Origin: Boothiomyces macroporosus
Lineage: Eukaryota; Chytridiomycota; Chytridiomycetes; Rhizophydiales; Terramycetaceae
DNA length: 64,000 nucleotides
Assembly (NCBI GenBank): GCA_027604185.1
Contig: JADGKB010000059.1
Location: 1-64,000 of the forward strand
Reading direction: 5' to 3'
The position numbers and the translations under genes are program-made. Positions 23,135 through 35,475 of this stretch are shown piece by piece; position 1 is the first letter of the stretch, and each line of letters opens with the position of its first letter. The notes beneath the pieces are model-generated. The model saw only the letters and a program-made list of their open reading frames with translations, had not been told where the DNA came from and did no database searches.

Positions 23135-23232
23135 TGAGAAAAATGAGAAAACCGCAAGCAGGAAAATTGAAGGATCGAACAACCAGATTTTTCATTTCAG
23201 TTTTTTAAATACTTGAGGCTGTAAAATTCTTC

Positions 23233-26086
23233 ATGTCTTTTCTGCAAACAAGCAAGTACCGAAATTCAATTTTCACTGCGGCAAATAAGAATGTACAAGA
23301 TTCTAATATAGGACTGGATCTCTTTCAGCAATCAATCATCCACCAACTTGACTGATCTCGTTCCGATCAAAGCATCGCGTTCAACAATTGCAATTCGAGA
23401 CGGGACAAGCAATGTCGCTTTAACTGGCCTTTCAAACAAAGGAAGAGTCGAGCCAAGTATCATCAGTCATTCCTCAACAGTCTTGGATTTAGACTGGTGC
23501 CATTGCGAAAGTGAAGGCTCTTTATTAGCGGTTGCAGGAGATCGACAATCGTCTGTATATTTGATTGACAATGAATCAAAGTCAAACGTAGTATCTACTT
23601 TTGGGAGCTCTAGAATTGACAAGATTTCCTTTCACCCTTCCGCGAAGCAATTGGTATTAACAGCATCTGGCACCACTCTCACAATCTATAATTTTGATAC
23701 ATCAGCAACGCTTTATGAGTGGGAAAGCTCTGGAAAGGTACAGTCTGTCAGCTGGTATTTGTTTCTTATTATAGGAAAGCAGCGGGGGATTTGTTGAGTG
23801 CAATATCCGCGGACAACAAACTAAATATCTATGATCCGCGAAAATCAATTGCAGCGGCTGTTGTAATTAGCGATAACATTAGACATTCGATTCGCATAAC
23901 GGTGTCAAAGAGTCAGTGGTCCAATGGTGCGGAAATTCCAATCATTTGCTCAGTGCTGGATTTAATTCACGCCGAAACAGAGGTTTATTAGTGCTTAAAA
24001 CTAGAAATATCATTGTGGGATATAAGAAACACGTCTTCATCTGTGACAACTTTAATGATCGATAATGGGCAAGGAATCATGTCTCTGATGTACGATGATG
24101 ACAGTGGAATGGCATTTATAGCAGGAAGGGGGGATTCGAAAATATCATGGTGCGAATTCAATCCTACCAATCCAAAATTACCACTGGACACCCAAAGACT
24201 TCCTTTCTCTTTCAGTTCTACATTCATCGGAGCTACATTAGTCCCAAAACTGGCATTGAATGTTATGGAAGGGGAAGTAAACCGTATTCTAGCAATTACA
24301 AATGATGCAAGTATTGTTCCAGTGATTATTCGGGTCCCAAGAAAGTCATACCTAGATTTCCATGCAGATATTTTCCCTGATACACTAAAGGGGATTCCAT
24401 ATCTTTCTCCTGAAGACTGGAACAGCGGGAAGGAACCAGTATTAGAAAGAGTTAGTTTGGATCCTAAAAAAAGCAAGACGAGCGAGACGCAACCCCAAAC
24501 TACCCCTACTTCTGGAATTGAAAGAGCTGGATTCAATGGGGTTAGCACTCCTCCTAGTCTGCAAACGCTTAGTGTTAAAGAAGTTAAACAGCCACCTGCT
24601 TCTAAACTTGATTTGCCAAAGCATTCTTCGTTCAAGCATTTAGCTGTAACTCAAAAGTTGCTCTTGGATGATTTAAAAACCGGGCCAGTGACTGCTTCAA
24701 ATGAATCAAATGGATTTGAGGTAATTTATCTCTCACAAGATTAATTCAAAATATTTTGCATTTAGAATGGCAGGAAGTGGGGGCAGAGTCGGCATATATT
24801 CTGTAAAAGCAACTGGTAGATTTGCCACAAAAATTCCCACCATCATCAATGGTATATTTTGAGTTAACTAAGGCGTTGAATTGTGTGATTTCAAATTTCA
24901 TCCGTTTAATGATAATCTATTGATAACTGGATGTGAAGATGGTAAAATTAGAGAGTTTTCCATCCCTGAGAACGGGCTGGAAGATGATTTGACCAGTGCT
25001 CGCCGTGTATTTTCTGCGCATAGCAATCGAATTACGCTTATACTTTTCCACACTCGTGTGACCGATTTACTTTTAACTAGCTCCCCGGAAAACGGAGTAC
25101 CAGCTATAAAGATCTGGGATTATGCAAAAGAACAATGTCTTCAAAATATCACTGTCCCGGATATGGTTTTCATTCGCTTATATAGGTTTTAACTGTCGCG
25201 TTTAAGAATGACGGAAATCTATTCTCAGCAATTACAAAGAACTCAGAAATTTTAGTTTACAATCTTCAATCTGCAAAATTGACATCTAAAGGTCCTAGTC
25301 ATAAAGGGTCCAAAGCTGCAAGATTAATGTGGTCCAATGACCAATTAATTTCGGTCGGATATTCAAGGTTAGTTCGGCATAATTTTAGTGGCTCTCAAAG
25401 AGAAATCCTGGTATATAAAGATACTGACGTTACTTCTACCATTGGAAATGTCATAATCGACTCTTCTCCTTCTTTCTTGATTCCTTTCCTTGACGAAGAT
25501 ACAAATGTACTCATTCTTGCTGCTAAAGGAGAAGGAGTAATGATGTTTTATGAAATCGACGGCTCTACGCCAGTGTTCCTAAACAAAGCTATTTTACCTC
25601 TTGGGAATACAGTTGCGTTTGCCAACTTACCAAAAACATCCGTTGATGTAAAAGGTATCGAAATAATCAAGGGATATAGGCTGACCCAAACATCTATCAC
25701 CCAACTATCTTTCGCCGTACCTCGTTTGCGTAAAGAATACTTTCAAGATGATATCTACCCCCCTACAATTGATTACACTGCTTCTTTGAAAATCTCTGAT
25801 TGGCTTCAAGGCAAACCAGTATCAGAGAAGCGAACCAACCTTTGTCCTTCAGGAATGACGCCTTGTATGTATTATCTAATCTAGTATCCAAAGCGCCCGT
25901 CGAGACTGTCCAAAGAGCCCACATTCCAACTTTTGCTGAGGTTAGGTCAGAAGAAGATCAAAAGCAGGCAGTAATACTAAATTAATTTCATAGTCCATCA
26001 AGGCAATGTTTGAAATGGCCAATCAGGAGAGCAAAGGCCCACTTGTTCAAGATATGCTTGAAGGAGTTGCAGATGATGAATGGTAA
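23233..26086 (+). CDS. CRN7: coronin-7-type protein (double WD40 propeller)
   Basis: Actin/Golgi-associated long coronin, 889 residues. Exons 23233-23292, 23312-23754, 23775-23862, 23883-23982, 24005-24720, 24740-24851, 24873-25165, 25186-25864, 25885-25970, 25994-26086; nine introns of 19-23 nt. Propeller 1: short SKYRNSIF start, QWCGNSNHLLSAGF and ISLWDIRN. A linker rich in Ser/Pro and Lys is followed by propeller 2: FHPFNDNLLITGCEDGKI. The protein ends with the acidic DDEW tail typical of coronin-7. Most fungi carry only short coronin, so the long form is a useful lineage marker. Nearly every exon boundary was fixed by frame plus coronin motifs. Confidence 0.92.
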
Positions 26087-26166
26087 TAATAAAGCATCAA
26101 AGGCACGGCTTTGCCGAATATCATCGGGAATCCCGCGTACACATTTTAATTTCTTTTTCAAAAATT

Positions 26167-26859
26167 ATGAAGCGGATAACTTTGTATTATGATGTTGTTT
26201 CTCCATATTCATGGTAGGGTCAATCTTACACAGGTTTGGCTTCGTTGCGATCGTAAAGTACAGCAAGTTATGGAATGTTGAATTAGTCTTGAAACCAGTG
26301 TTCCTTGGAGGGATTATGAAAGGATCGGAAAATCAACCGCCAGCTAACAATCCAGCTAAAGGTGCGTATATGAATAAAGGTAACAGGAAGCTAAAGCTAA
26401 GATCTCCTAAGAAATTATCCATTGTATGGGATCGAAAAGTTGAGTTTTCCAAATGAATTCCCTGCTAATTCGCTTCCAGCAATGCGGATCTTAACAGTCA
26501 TCAAATCCAAATCCCCAAGTGACCTTGTTCCAGCATCTCTTGCTCTATGGAAACAGTATTGGGCAAACGGCAAGGTGTTCAACTTGGAAAACATGGTGGA
26601 AAGTCTATCACCTATTTTGGGAAAGAACACCAAATCCATCTTTGAGGAATCTACCACAGGGCCAATTAAAGCTGCGTTGCAAGATGCAACCAAAGAGGCT
26701 CTGGATTCAGGCAGCTTTGGTGCTCCATGGTTTGTAGTTGAAAAGGATCAACAGAAACAAACCTTCTTTGGCAGCGACAGACTAGAAGCCATTGCGTGTT
26801 TCTTGGAAGAGCAATATGTCGGATTGAACCCTGACCAGCCATTGAATTCAAAGCTCTAA
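26167..26859 (+). CDS. GSTK1: glutathione S-transferase kappa
   Basis: DsbA-fold GST of mitochondria/peroxisomes. Exons 26167-26213, 26234-26379, 26402-26859; 216 residues; introns 20 and 22 nt. Features: ITLYYDVVSPYSW with the active-site Ser, KPVFLGGIMKGSENQPPANNPAK, the KDLLRNYPLYGI helix, GAPWFVV with cis-Pro and FFGSDRLEAIACFL at the end. No clear targeting signal. It follows coronin on the same strand by 80 bp. Confidence 0.95.
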
Positions 26860-26948
26860 GATTTAAATAAATTTTGATGCAAGTTTGACTGGCTGAATGG
26901 AATGTCACATGTCCAGTTTGCCTTGTGCATTTTTTACCAAGTGAAAAA

Positions 26949-27790
26949 ATGGATTTGGATGATGATTATTTGGATGGTTATAGCCTATTAATTTTAGATG
27001 TGTTGGATGAATTCAATGAGAAACCGTCAGCACCACCAGCGTCCGAATCTATGGATGAGGATTTTATGAAGTTGCTGCAACAAAACATGTCCCAAATGAT
27101 GGAGAGTGAAGAATTGGATTCCGCAGCGCTTTTGGAAGGATTGCAAAAGGCAGTCCAAACACAGGCGAAACCAGTCAATACAGAAAAAGTACTCTATGCT
27201 GATCATAGGAATTTCAAGACACAATTTCTGATACGATAAACAAGCTAAAGAGCAGTTCAGTAGCAGTTGATGTATTTCTGCTTTAAACTAGGCGCAAGTA
27301 CAGGATGATATCAAAAACAAAGCAGACCTTCTAAATGGAGAGAATTTGGAATCGCTAATGAAGGAATTCGAGGGCTTGCTCGACTCTGAGGATTTTGACA
27401 AAGTATTTGGGAACGTTTTAAACAATTTGGTGACAAAGGATCTCTTGTACGAGCCAATGAAGGACTTGGCTGATAAATATCCGAAATACATCAAAGAAAA
27501 CCAAGGAAAGGACTCGCAAGATGATTTAGACAGATATAAAAAGCAATATGAAATCGTTCTCAAGATTATTGTAGAGTTTGACAAGTGTCAATCTAATGAA
27601 CCAACTGAAGAAGAGAGCAAACGAATCATGGACTTGATGCAAGAGGTTTTTCTCGTTAATGTAGATGCAAGCACTAGGAAACCCTCCGAACGGACTCATG
27701 GATGATATGGCACCGGGAATGAACCTTGGAGAAGGAATACCAAACATGCCAAATCCTGCTGATATGCCACCGGAATGTAAAAACATGTAA
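26949..27790 (+). CDS. PEX19: peroxisomal membrane-protein import receptor PEX19
   Basis: Cytosolic chaperone and receptor for peroxisomal membrane proteins. Exons 26949-26976, 26998-27188, 27209-27271, 27292-27645, 27665-27790; 253 residues; introns 21, 20, 20 and 19 nt. It has the acidic PEX3-binding start (MDLDDDYLDDVLDEF), FMKLLQQNMSQMM, the C-terminal cargo domain with LLYEPMKDLADKYPKY and LMQEMQALGNPPNGLM, and ends CKNM, a CaaX-like farnesylation site comparable with CKQQ of yeast. The first exon is only 28 nt. It converges on NAD kinase with 8 bp between stop codons. Confidence 0.97.
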
Positions 27791-27798
27791 AATTTCTA

Positions 27799-28882
27799 TT
27801 AATGTGTTTCTTTTGAATTAATAAAGGTTTGATTCCATCTCAGAGTATTCTTGATCCCACGCATCCAGTCTATATTTACGGATTTCACAGATGGGATAAA
27901 GTATTTAGAGACCATGATTTCTAGGCGGCGGCATCTGGTCAGTTGAAACATGTCTCTTCCATCCATAGAAACATCCAAGTTTCCTTTACATCTACTGGAT
28001 AGTGTAAGCGAAATAATAACATCTGAACCAAGGATTATTGGCCGAAAAGAGAGAGATCTTGGGCAAATAGGTGTAAGTATTATCGATTTCACCAATGGAT
28101 GAACGATAGGACCCCCTGCAGAGAGTGAATACGCAGTTGAGCCTGTAGGTGTTGAAACTATCAATCCATCAGCCTATTATTAGGATCATTTACGATCGCG
28201 TCTGTTAGATGTTCAGAATTGCAATAAATGTCTATGCCTGCAAGTTGGCTGGCTCTCCCTCGATGCACTGTAATCTCATTCATTATTTTAAGGGCTAGCG
28301 TTAAAGTGTATTACGATGATATTCTGGAACTAGCTGCTCATTTTCGTACAACTTGTAATCCAAGCGCATTCTTTTTAGTATTGGGATTTCTTTGTGGAAT
28401 ACACCATCAAGCACCTGTACATAGTTGCTGAATGCTGAATTAAGAATGATTACCAAATGGAGTTAGAAATCCTAACGAGCCAAGTGAAAATGATACAAAT
28501 GGTGGGACTTTGGCAGGGAACAGCGATGAAGTGTGTAATATAGTGCCATCCCCACCCAGAGTAATTACCAAATCAGTTGTTCTTGAATATTCTGCCAAAT
28601 CATTCTCTGGTATACAGTACAACTTTGAATCCTTAAAGTATTCGTAATCTGGAGGCTCCAGTATGATATTTGCTCTATCTTTCAAATACGAAATCAATTG
28701 ACCCATTGCTTCTGTTGTTTGTTGGTCGCCTGGTTTCTTTACTACCAGTATATTTTTCGGTATATAAGGGTTGATGAAGGTCTGGTTACTATCTTAAATA
28801 TTGGTTACAGAGTGAGATCGTTCCTGAACGTCAATCGCTGGGAATTCGCCAGCAGTTTGGTGGAGAGATATCTCCTAATCAT
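27799..28882 (-). CDS. POS5: NAD(H) kinase, probably mitochondrial
   Basis: Phosphorylates NAD(H) to NADP(H). Minus-strand exons: 28882-28809, 28788-28454, 28434-28315, 28294-28194, 28173-27799; 334 residues; introns 20, 19, 20 and 20 nt. The catalytic GGDGT motif, the [17 protein letters not shown] segment and the conserved [15 protein letters not shown] are intact. The N-terminus [20 protein letters not shown] is Arg-rich without acidic residues, as in yeast Pos5, so a mitochondrial location is inferred. Its start codon is only 24 bp after the stop of ATP3 on the same strand. Confidence 0.93.
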
Positions 28883-28906
28883 CAAAAAAGTGGAAAAAAG
28901 ATCTCT

Positions 28907-29819
28907 TTATTCAAGGGCACTAGCACCAGTGATAATATCACACAAGTCGTTGGTAATGACAGCTTGACGGGATCTGTTGTAAACCAAAGTAAGTTTCTTG
29001 ATCATTTCATCGGCGTTCTTGGTTGCATTTTCCATAGCAGATCTACGAGCACTGATTTCAGAAGCGTAACCTTCAGCTAGAGCCCAGTATACGGAGTTAG
29101 CAAACATGAATTCGTGATAGTCAGCCAAAACCTCTTCATCCAATTCGTATGCGGATAATTTTGCTAAATTAACAAATAATTTACGAGCATCAAGGATAGT
29201 CTTAAATTGTGGCACTGGGAATAAAGTAGTTTCGAATGCAACAACAGATTTGAATGAATTGTAGACAATGACAGAGCCTTCTTTTGTCAATTTTTCAGTG
29301 AGGATGGTATCAGCTACCAATGCAGCTTCGTACCAAGATGGAGTGTATTTACAAACACCATCGAATGAAACAGCGATTTGCTTTGAAAAATCATATTGTA
29401 ATTTTGAACGGGCTTTCAATCCCAAAACTGCTGTGGTTGATTCCGGATGTTCAATCAATTGTTTTTTAGTTACTTTTGCAAGTGAGGAGTGAATACCACC
29501 GCAAAGACCACGATCAGATGAAACAGTAACGTAAACTGGTTTTGTTAATTCCACATTAGCGGTTTCAGTGTGTTCCAACAATGCTGTAATTAATCATTAG
29601 TTACCGGTTGATGCTTTTCCGTAGACACGAGCATTCTCCATGGTTCTTTGCGCTTTGTTGACTTTGGTGGATGCAATCATTTTCATGGACTTGGTAATCT
29701 TTGCAATATTTTGAATTGACTTGAGACGCAATTGAACTAGAATCAATGATTTAAATACTTTCTTTCAAAGTCGCCATGCCTCTAGTTTGCTGAACAACAG
29801 GAACAATTCTCTTGAACAT
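28907..29819 (-). CDS. ATP3: mitochondrial F1 ATP synthase gamma subunit
   Basis: Central rotor shaft of the F1Fo ATP synthase. Minus-strand exons: 29819-29759, 29736-29605, 29583-28907; 289 residues; introns 22 and 21 nt. Presequence [17 protein letters not shown], then the conserved [19 protein letters not shown] helix, [13 protein letters not shown] and the C-terminal helix [12 protein letters not shown] through [19 protein letters not shown]. Length is standard. Tandem with NAD kinase downstream. Confidence 0.97.
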
Positions 29820-29891
29820 TTTTGAGATTTTCAGATGAAGCTGTAAAAAAAAGAATTTTTAGAAAATTTTAAAGTTGGAAAAAATATTTAG

Positions 29892-30354
29892 TCATTCAAA
29901 CTCTAGGAAAATGGATTCAGTAGGTCCAAGCAATTCGTACTCTGGAACAATAGGATTAAACGGTTTGGGTTTCCTTTTATCTGGTAATAGGTCAAAGCTT
30001 GGCTTTAGTTCCTGGTTTTGAAGCCAAACGGTGCTAGTAGATTTCCTTGATTTCACTGTCTTGAGTTTAATCTCTTGTTCTATTATATTTCCAAACACTT
30101 TGTCGCGATGAGTATAGTTTAGCGCCTAGCGATTAGTTTTCCATCACTTTATTAGCGACCCTTAAATCCATCGTTGCTAATTCTACACTTGGGTCGAATA
30201 TCTCTGAGTTTATCCGGTTGATTTCGTTCAAGACAATTTTAGAAGAATTTAGCGTTGGTTTGATGTCTGAATCTGAGCTTTTCTGTTCTTTTATTATTCC
30301 CAATTTGATTCTGGTTCTTGGATCTATAATTATTTTCTTGTCTAGTTTGGTCAT
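29892..30354 (-). CDS. hypothetical basic protein
   Basis: Minus-strand exons 30354-30148 and 30125-29892 give 146 residues; the 22-nt intron ends CTAATCGCTAG, a good local match. Basic and hydrophilic, no signal peptide or membrane segment; phrases such as DPRTRIKLGIIKEQ and a Pro-rich KPKPFNPIVPEYELLGP patch near the end suggest a short partner-binding protein. Family not recognised. It sits in a run of five minus-strand genes between the USP gene and ATP3, with 45 and 72 bp gaps. Confidence 0.65.
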
Positions 30355-30399
30355 TAGATTTTAAATTCAAAAAAAGTTAAAAACAATGTTCATTACAAA

Positions 30400-32325
30400 T
30401 TACTTTGGAGTCTTGCCGGGCTTGTTAATCTTGCTAAACCAGTTCCAACTATTTGAAGATTCCTTATTTTCAGACTCCTCAACAAAGCTCGCAGTCATTG
30501 GGACGGGAGATGTTGGCAAGGCAACATTATTCACATTTAGCATAGGTAAAGATGGCCTTTTGGAATCTGCAGGCACACGAATATTTGTCTGTATAGCAGG
30601 GCGAAGGATATTCATTCTTGGCCTTAGTCTTGGTGAGGGTATATTTCCTCCAGAATCTGTCTTTACGAGCTGAGCTGCAGGAGACATTGGAATATCATCA
30701 TCGTCTAAACATTCTTGGCTAGCTAGTATGGATGGAGTGGGTGGCTCAACTTCGTAATTATGTTGGGAGTTGGAGGAAGTGTCGATGGAAATTGGTGGCA
30801 TAACTGCTTCGGGCTTTACAGTTTCCACCACAGGTGGTTTCCAACCGTCTGGCATCATCTGCTGTATCATTTCTGTTGCTGAATATGTAGAAGAGCTGTA
30901 GATAAACAAGTATCCTGTCCCAATATTACTTTCCCCAAAATACTGTGCTAAATCTGATTCATCCAGTGGCTAAAATTAACTATATGTACTGTAACTTCTT
31001 CATCGTCCAGTAATATCCACTGCTGATTACTTTTTACAACAGCTACGTAGTGTCCTTGGTGTGGACCGCTTAATATCAAATAAATTTACCTTCCAATATG
31101 AACGATAATTCCAGTCAGATCGTAAATTGTTTCAGGATTTTCAGTTTCGTCTGCCTGAGGTTAAAATATCGTACGGTATTGAACAATCCCAGTTTTTCTG
31201 TGAAACAAACCCGGTAGGATAGCTTTGAAAAACGGCCTAGTTGTTCCTGGTATTTAAATCTCTTCAAGTGTACCGCAAGTACATTTGGAAGTTTTTTGAT
31301 CTTCATTCTATATTAGAAAAAGGCACCTCTTTTCTGCTTCTTGTAAACTGTTGCATGTATCGCAAAAGAATTTATCTTTATGACACAATACTTCAGATTT
31401 TGAAAATTGTCTGAGACATGTTGACAGAGACGTGTGCTGATCAATGTCAAGCGACAAGTCTAGGAACGGCTCATCTCTATTTGTAATGCTTTCACAATTC
31501 AGGCATTTAGTTTCATTAGTTAGTTGGCCCTCAAACAGCTGATGTATCCAGGTTTTCATTGGTTCTTCCTGCTTACTAAAAGTTGATGGATCTAGGTCTT
31601 TGAAGCTTTCATAGAGTTCTTTCTTTTGTCTAGTTAAAGTGTCCGCAATATCATTAATGAGGTAATTGAACATTTCGTGGGCATCCTGTTGTTGCGTGCT
31701 ACTAAAGATTTCTATATTAGTCTTGTTTAACCATTTTCCTGCTTCAACTTTGTTATAAACTGCTTTGGGCCAATTACACCTGTTTGTTTCTTTTGTGTTG
31801 AAATCGAAACAAACAAATTCTGAAGCGCACTCAAGATTGTGTCATTTTGTCTATTGTCAAGAGCCAGTTTATTGACAAGCGCATCTATTGGAGTTCCGCT
31901 CCATAATTCAGTATTCTTTTTCAAAGTATCCACTTGTATCGATCCGACAAAAGAGCCTTCCAAAGGCGCATCCAAGTCCCTCTTTGAAGGCATATTTGTT
32001 GTAGAAGGCACTCTCTGGCTTGCCGGGTTTGGAACCAAAGCTGTTACATCCAGTTTGTTTTCTAGCGCAACCATTTTTGCAGCAGAGTGCGGATATGTGT
32101 ATAATATGGTACAGTCTCTGAATGGCTTACAGAAATATAGTGCTTGCAGTACTGAATTAGAGTAGCATGTGTTTCCAAACTGCTATTAAGATTAAATTAC
32201 ATTTTCAAATCCATAGAACCGCTCTCCTGGTGCTGAATTTGCTAACCACTCTCCGTCTTTGTTTTTCCCTTGTCCCTAGTTTAAAAGCGCCGTACTATTC
32301 CCTCTATCCATTTCAAAAATGGCAT
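30400..32325 (-). CDS. UBP9: ubiquitin C-terminal hydrolase, USP12/USP46 type
   Basis: Deubiquitinase of the USP12/46 (fission-yeast Ubp9) group, normally activated by WD40 partners. Minus-strand exons: 32325-32296, 32275-32201, 32179-31732, 31711-31327, 31307-31175, 31154-31090, 31068-30990, 30969-30400; 594 residues; seven introns of 19-21 nt. Cys box [31 protein letters not shown], zinc-binding CLNC and CDTC pairs, [16 protein letters not shown], His box [11 protein letters not shown] and the closing GYLFIYS are all present. A Ser/Pro-rich tail of about 150 residues is extra compared with animal USP46. Confidence 0.93.
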
Positions 32326-32390
32326 TTCAAGATTTCAAGATTGCCACAATGGAGAAAATCCAGTTGGAAATTATACTATTTATTTTTATG

Positions 32391-35116
32391 CTACATATTC
32401 GATTCTATATCTAACGATGAGTTGCTTTCAATGTTTTCGAGCTGTCTGGAGGATGAAGCCATCACTGATGTACTATGAACTTTTCCTACATTCAGAGTGC
32501 CAGATGACTGATTGGATGCGCTGACAGGCCTAATGCGGGATTTCGGATTATCAGTGCTTGTAGGGGCAGAGATATTTCCATTAGATTTCGAAGACAACTC
32601 GGAGCTGGACCCTTTTATACTGACAACACTATGCTCAGAAGCCAGCAACATGTGATTCCCTACATCCAAGAAGCCCGCCCTTTTGTCTGTGGATCTTCTT
32701 TTGATACTGAGTGGAAGAATTGGCTCAAACAAGGACGACCGCCTTCTATCTTCTGTTGCTATCGTATCATTTCCTTCAGACTCTTTGTAGTAATTTGTAG
32801 ACTTTCTCGAAAACTGTGTAGCACCACGCAACACTTTTGAATTATGATGCTCTAAAAATCTTAATGGAGAGACTTGAACAACGGGTATCTGGATTCTCGG
32901 AACAGGGTTGCCACTTTCTGCTACAGATTTCCAATGGGCTTTGTTTGCCAGTAGGTTATCAATATGGCCCTTTACAGCATTTGAATAAGCGTGCCAGCTT
33001 TCGTACAATGGAAGGACAATATAGTCTATGAAACCCTGTTGTTAAGTATTCTTACCAATTGGCACTTTGGTATGTCTGTCGAATTTCTATCCATAAACAT
33101 TGAAATTGGCATCCCTCTTGCTTTTTCTTGATCTCCTTGCTTGAAAAATTCATCCATTATGAGTTGAGTCCACATTCTCGATATTGCTGGTGGTTTGGTC
33201 AAGTTATTTACATCCGAACATTTTAATGCCATATTCAGTACCAACTTTTTATCATTCTGATTATCGAAATTGAGGGAGTTTGTGGACACCTTGTTTTTAA
33301 ATTTACTGAGCCATTCAAAGTGATAGGCCATGTCAGTTGCTAAAATCATTGAAATCACCATCTCGCGAATATAGAGCCTTTGGTCCTTCTCTAGACCATC
33401 CAGTATATCATATTCTGGCATTTGGAATATTTCGTACAGCGAAGCTGCATGGAAATGCTCCAAAACAGATTGATCATTGTATCGCAGAGCCAGAGGATTT
33501 TTCGACGCAATCAGGAATGCATTTGTAAATCCTGGATGCATGTAATCATGCGCAGCAGCAGCAATAACACATGAAAATACATCCTCTGGAGTTAATTTGT
33601 CCCGTAATCCATCCCGAGTTATAAGATAGAAAAGACAATGCATTACGTCTGCTGCATGAATAGAGTTGTGATACGTGTTTCCTCTTTCATATCCATTTTC
33701 AATTTTGCCCATAAAGTGTCTGAATACCCTTTCATTTGTTCCCAAAGAAGATTGAAAATCTTGATCTTGAAAGATCCTTGACCCGACATAGAACAATGCG
33801 TGCCCTTCAGAAACTACATCCAGCTGAATAACATCAAAGAATGGATTCGTGTAATCATCGAGTAATTGTATGATTTGCGTAGCAATGATATGTTTGGGAG
33901 ACTGTTTTACTATTGTTTGTTTGTTTTTCACATGGCTCCAGATGGAAGTATTCTTTCTTGCTTGTAATACATCTTGCAAGAAGTTTGTCACATCTGTATC
34001 GTTGGTGATTTTCAGAAACTCTGGTTCAAACAGCTTGTCTTCATTCAAGATTTCGAGGATTATTTGAATATCATCCCTAACTGTTTGTTCCAGTTTTTCA
34101 TCTTTTTGTAGTGATATTAGTAATTCCGTAGCCCTGGTCAATGGTGCTGATATGTCTCCTTCTTGCGGGCTGATTTGGGCCACTTTCAACTGCCTCTGTA
34201 GATCCAAATTGATGTACACCAAGCTTTTCACACCTGCTTCTTCAGCTACTAAATTCAATTGATTTCTATGAATGGATTTTTCAAAGTATAACACAACCAT
34301 CAGCGATAGTATCCCAACCACGCCAATGAATATCTCTGATTGAAGGTTTTTTGGAGTGTAGTAGTTGTTGTAATACTGGTATAGCTTTGCCCCAACATAA
34401 AACACGACTGCAATGGCAAATGAGGTTATCAAATGCGTATTTGACCTAATATTTCCAGTTTGTATGAAATTCGAATACCACCAGACTATCCACAAAAACA
34501 AGATTGTATGAGAATCACTGACTTTAGATATTGATAATTGCGCGAATCCAAAGAATAGTAGGAATATGTATGTAGACGAGGTATCATCGTCTTCGTTTGC
34601 TAGCGACACCAGTCTAGTTATATCCGCAACAATGCATATGCTGAAAAAAAGCATGATGGTCAAATGTAATACGTTCGTTGGTTGATATATATCTCTGACT
34701 GATATTGCTGAATAGACTGCAATATAAACACACAATACAAACATTGAAAGTAAAGAGCCTCGATATCTCCACTTTGTTTTTTTCTTCATTTCTTCTCTTA
34801 TACTTCTATCCATCCATGTGTTGTCTGGCACTGAATTCTGCTTTTCAGGCGGGCTGATTGTGATTATATCCTTAAAGTCATTATTTCCAATTTGTACCAC
34901 GGAGCCCAATATAATTCCCGCACTGTTACTTTTTCCTTTTATCAGATATGAAATACCTCCTTGTTTAATGTTCTTTTGATTAAACGATGTACTTTTTGTC
35001 CAACCTCCTTTTCCCCCGTAAGAGCTTCTCCTCTTTTGCGAATCAAACCGCTTATCTGGTTTAACAGTGCTCATATCTATCCTTTCGTCTGTCTTGCTCC
35101 TGGGATAGTCGTTCAT
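32391..35116 (-). CDS. membrane-bound 3',5'-cyclic nucleotide phosphodiesterase
   Basis: Class I PDE of 901 residues. Minus-strand exons 35116-33056 and 33035-32391; intron 20 nt. A basic, probably cytosolic N-terminus (about 1-110) leads into six to seven hydrophobic segments (about 115-290), then a linker helix and the HD-type catalytic domain: TYHNSIHAADVMH, AAAAHDYMHPGFTNAFL, ALKCSDVNN and, across the intron, QLGFIDYIVLPLYESW. The last 150 residues are Ser-rich. The membrane domain fused to a PDE catalytic domain recalls zoospore cyclic-nucleotide signalling in flagellated fungi, but cAMP versus cGMP preference cannot be read from sequence. Confidence 0.92.
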
Positions 35117-35475
35117 TAGATTTTTACGAGTTCAAAAATTATGACGTATAGCACGCGTCAGCTTGAATTTCGAGCCTTTTTGAAATGAATGATAACAAAT
35201 GGAAGCGGAATATAACTTACAATTCAGTTTACACTCTACCTCTGTTTCTGTAAAACTCGTTGATGGTTTATTTATTAATTTACTCTCAAAGTGTACCGGA
35301 AATCAAGCCGCCAGTGCTATTCGGTCAAACAGCTCCATTTACCATACCAGTATTAAGATTATGAATATTTTCAAAGATGGGGAATTCCCAGTTTAGAATA
35401 CGATGGCTCGTACCCGGAAAGTATTAAATATCTAGTTTGATTCCATTGAAAATTTTTCCAAGTAAAAACTTTGTG
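35117..35475. other. gap with possible small unresolved gene
   Basis: About 360 bp between the phosphodiesterase start and the WBP11-like start. A plus-strand frame 35199-35396 (65 codons, starts MEAEYNLQFSLHSTSVSVKL) could be the first part of a small protein, and an intron-like end (AAATATCTAG) occurs at about 35424-35433. I could not chain these into a convincing protein. Confidence 0.3.
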
